A stretch of 15,020 nucleotides of DNA from Clostridia bacterium (lineage in GTDB: Bacteria; Bacillota; Clostridia; Oscillospirales; CAG-272). The translations under genes and the position numbers were made by a program. The stretch is from NCBI GenBank assembly GCA_017612495.1, contig JAGAFQ010000090.1, positions 1 to 15,020 on the forward strand, in the 5' to 3' direction. The notes under the pieces are model-generated. The model was given only the letters and a program-made list of their open reading frames with translations, did not search any database and had not been told where the DNA came from. How positions within the stretch are numbered: position 1 is the first letter of the stretch; each line of letters starts with the position of its first letter. Of this stretch, positions 13,405 to 15,020 are shown piece after piece.

Positions 13405-14616
13405 TCATTTGCGGTATATTGTTATTCCGTCTTGGTCGATCTCGCTTGCGGTATAGACCGAAAGATCCCCTGCGGGAGAATCATAGATCTCGGCAAAACC
13501 GTCTTTTGACGGATCGTAAAGATTTTTTGACGGATCGAAAATTGCCGTCGTAATATCGTCATCATAGACGTTAAGATAGGTATTGACCGCCTTTACGGCA
13601 TCATTTTTCTTGACTATATAGAACCATCTGCCGCTGTCTTTGTATTCACGTGTATCGCAGCCCGGCAATGTCATAAACGATACGCTTGAAAGATCGAGAT
13701 CTATCGCATTCTTTGCAAAATAAAGCAGGTCGGAAAGCGAAATATCGATGACAAGCGAATCTTTGACAACGGAAACGACCGAAGATATGTTTTTTATGTT
13801 TATCGACGCTTTGAAGGATTTTATAAACGCCGACAAAAACAGTTTTGCGGCATCGGTCCTGCCCAAATCGCCTTCAAGGTAAGAATTTCTGAATCTTATG
13901 AACTGCATCGCCTTTTTGCCGTTTAGGTTCTGATATCCCTTTGAGATATGGATATACAGATCCTGCACGGGATCTTCATAGTCCATATCGAACGGAACGG
14001 TCATATCGACACCGCCTATCGCATCGACTGTTTTTTCAAATCCCGACAGATCCATAACGGCAGTATAATCTATCTTGATGCAAAAGGTCTTTTCGATATC
14101 TTCCTTTAAGCCGTTTATTCCGAATGACTTTCTCTCGTCTTTATCTTCCGACCATTTATCAAGATAATGAGTCTGAAAACGCGAATTCAATTTCTGCTCG
14201 TCAAAAAATGTGTCGCGCGGAAATTGGATGAGCGAAAGCTTTTGAGCATTGACGTCATAATTTGCAACTATCATAACGTCGGTATTGAGCCCGACGTGAT
14301 CCATGCCCGCCAAAAGGAAGTTATAAACTCCGTCTTTGCGCGTATAGGTCGTATCGCCCGGCGATACCGTCGGCCGGTCTTCGCCGTCAGTCGATTGAGG
14401 CTCGGTCGAAAACGGAACGTTTTGATCGGGCTTCGGTTTGCAGCGCAAAAGAAACAGGGCGCACAAAACTATCGTCAGAAGCACGAAAAGAATAAGGATA
14501 AGCGGTATCAGGCCCGCTCTTCTTTTTCTCTTTTTCGGCACCGAAACGGGACGCGGCGCAGGACGCGGCGCGCGATTTTGCGTCGGTGTCTGCCGAAAAT
14601 TTCTGTTATCGTTCAT
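13405..14616 (-). CDS. LytR-CpsA-Psr (LCP) family wall-polymer ligase
   Basis: LCP proteins move undecaprenyl-linked glycopolymers such as teichoic acids or capsule onto peptidoglycan outside the membrane. The 403 residues consist of a Pro/Arg-rich cytoplasmic start (1-34), one membrane helix (about 35-57), a low-complexity linker, and the LCP domain from about 96. Family motifs: YNFLLAGMD (98-106), NTDVMIVANYD (111-121, metal/phosphate-site Asp), LSLIQFPRDTFF (127-138 with the key Arg), VDAIGGVDMTVP and FIRFRNSYLEGDLGRTD. After the core is an extra C-terminal segment of about 110 residues that is shared with the neighbouring LCP gene. The ATG at 14616 has only a weak purine-rich AAGAAAAG upstream. 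It sits 14 bases after the other LCP gene and 9 bases before rsfS, clearly in one operon. Confidence 0.92.
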   Translation of the reverse strand: MNDNRNFRQTPTQNRAPRPAPRPVSVPKKRKRRAGLIPLILILFVLLTIVLCALFLLRCKPKPDQNVPFSTEPQSTDGEDRPTVSPGDTTYTRKDGVYNFLLAGMDHVGLNTDVMIVANYDVNAQKLSLIQFPRDTFFDEQKLNSRFQTHYLDKWSEDKDERKSFGINGLKEDIEKTFCIKIDYTAVMDLSGFEKTVDAIGGVDMTVPFDMDYEDPVQDLYIHISKGYQNLNGKKAMQFIRFRNSYLEGDLGRTDAAKLFLSAFIKSFKASINIKNISSVVSVVKDSLVIDISLSDLLYFAKNAIDLDLSSVSFMTLPGCDTREYKDSGRWFYIVKKNDAVKAVNTYLNVYDDDITTAIFDPSKNLYDPSKDGFAEIYDSPAGDLSVYTASEIDQDGITIYRK

Positions 14617-14630
14617 AATCTTTTCTTATA

Positions 14631-15020
14631 TCAAAAATGAGGTATCGGTATCGAGTTTTCTTCAATATCTTCGGAGTTTTGGAGCTTGTCGAGCAGGTTA
14701 TCAGTGCCCTTTGCATCGTAGATCGACGATATCGATTCTTTGTAAGGATCGGTAAAAATTCTCGCTCTGTCAAACATTGCGCTTGTAATATCCGAAGTAT
14801 AGACGTTGTGCAAGGCATTGAACGACGTGATCGAATCGGCGCGGTTCATGACATAGAAGGATGCGCCGGCGTTTGTCGAGTCGCCCGAAAGAGTCAAGAA
14901 CCTGACGTTTTGCATATCGACCTTGAACGCCTCTTTTGCGTAATAAACGCAGTCGGAAACGCTTATCGACGTGATCATTTCGTCAAGCGCGGTCTTTGCC
15001 ACTTCGACAAGTCTTGAAAC
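14631..15020 (-). CDS. Second LCP family protein, C-terminal part only
   Basis: The frame is open to the right edge of the window and begins there with VSRLVEVAKTALDEM. The codon at 15002 is a GTG within the frame, not a credible start. The 129 visible residues align by eye with the C-terminal part of the following LCP protein: SDCVYYAKEAFKVDMQNVRF with SDLLYFAKNAIDLDLSSVSF, then LTLSGD with MTLPGC, FYVMNRADSITSFN with FYIVKKNDAVKAVN, and VYTSDITSAMFD with VYDDDITTAIFD. It is therefore the tail of a tandem paralogue. The catalytic LCP core lies outside the window, so its activity cannot be judged. It ends 14 bases before the next gene. Confidence 0.85.
   Translation of the reverse strand, partial: VSRLVEVAKTALDEMITSISVSDCVYYAKEAFKVDMQNVRFLTLSGDSTNAGASFYVMNRADSITSFNALHNVYTSDITSAMFDRARIFTDPYKESISSIYDAKGTDNLLDKLQNSEDIEENSIPIPHF

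Overview
This window looks like chromosomal core DNA from a low-to-mid GC member of the Bacillota, most likely class Clostridia (an uncultured Oscillospirales-type organism is my inference, not something the sequence proves). Three things point this way. One is the order LCP protein - rsfS - leuS, with secG next to rnr. Another is a PPi-type phosphofructokinase beside a class II aldolase. The third is the use of strong GGAGG-like ribosome binding sites, TTGACA/TATAAT-like promoters and U-tract terminators. I see no phage, insertion sequence, CRISPR, rRNA or tRNA, and no stretch over 300 bases lacks a gene.

Layout. (1) 1-3064, plus strand: the 3' part of polA (its start lies before the window) and a small six-helix membrane protein, closed by a hairpin terminator shared with the gene converging from the right. 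(2) 3077-5536: a divergent glycolytic pair, class II fructose-bisphosphate aldolase (minus) and PPi-type phosphofructokinase (plus). About 206 bases separate them and hold two good sigma-A promoters and a long inverted repeat sitting on the aldolase promoter. (3) 5535-6057: an RNHCP zinc-ribbon protein (minus), whose stop lies in the terminator of the phosphofructokinase gene, and a possible 30-residue membrane peptide (plus). (4) 9619-6038, minus strand: secG - rnr - RNase M5-like Toprim gene - gtrA. The last three are tightly packed or overlapping. A hairpin with a T-run separates secG from rnr. (5) 10486-9755, minus: a membrane-anchored M23 (LytM) protein that resembles the sporulation protein SpoIIQ and lacks one catalytic histidine. 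(6) 15020-10595, minus: the end of one LCP (LytR-CpsA-Psr) gene, a complete second LCP gene, rsfS and leuS, tightly spaced and closed by a strong terminator.

Taken together this is mostly housekeeping: DNA repair synthesis, the upper/lower glycolysis junction, RNA decay, secretion, wall-polymer attachment and translation. I did not find a convincing new multi-gene system. The points most worth checking are the operator-like repeat between the two glycolytic genes, the small membrane ORF at 5965-6057, the SpoIIQ-like M23 protein with a changed active site, the repeat-built acidic tail on SecG, and the RNase R / M5-like Toprim pair.
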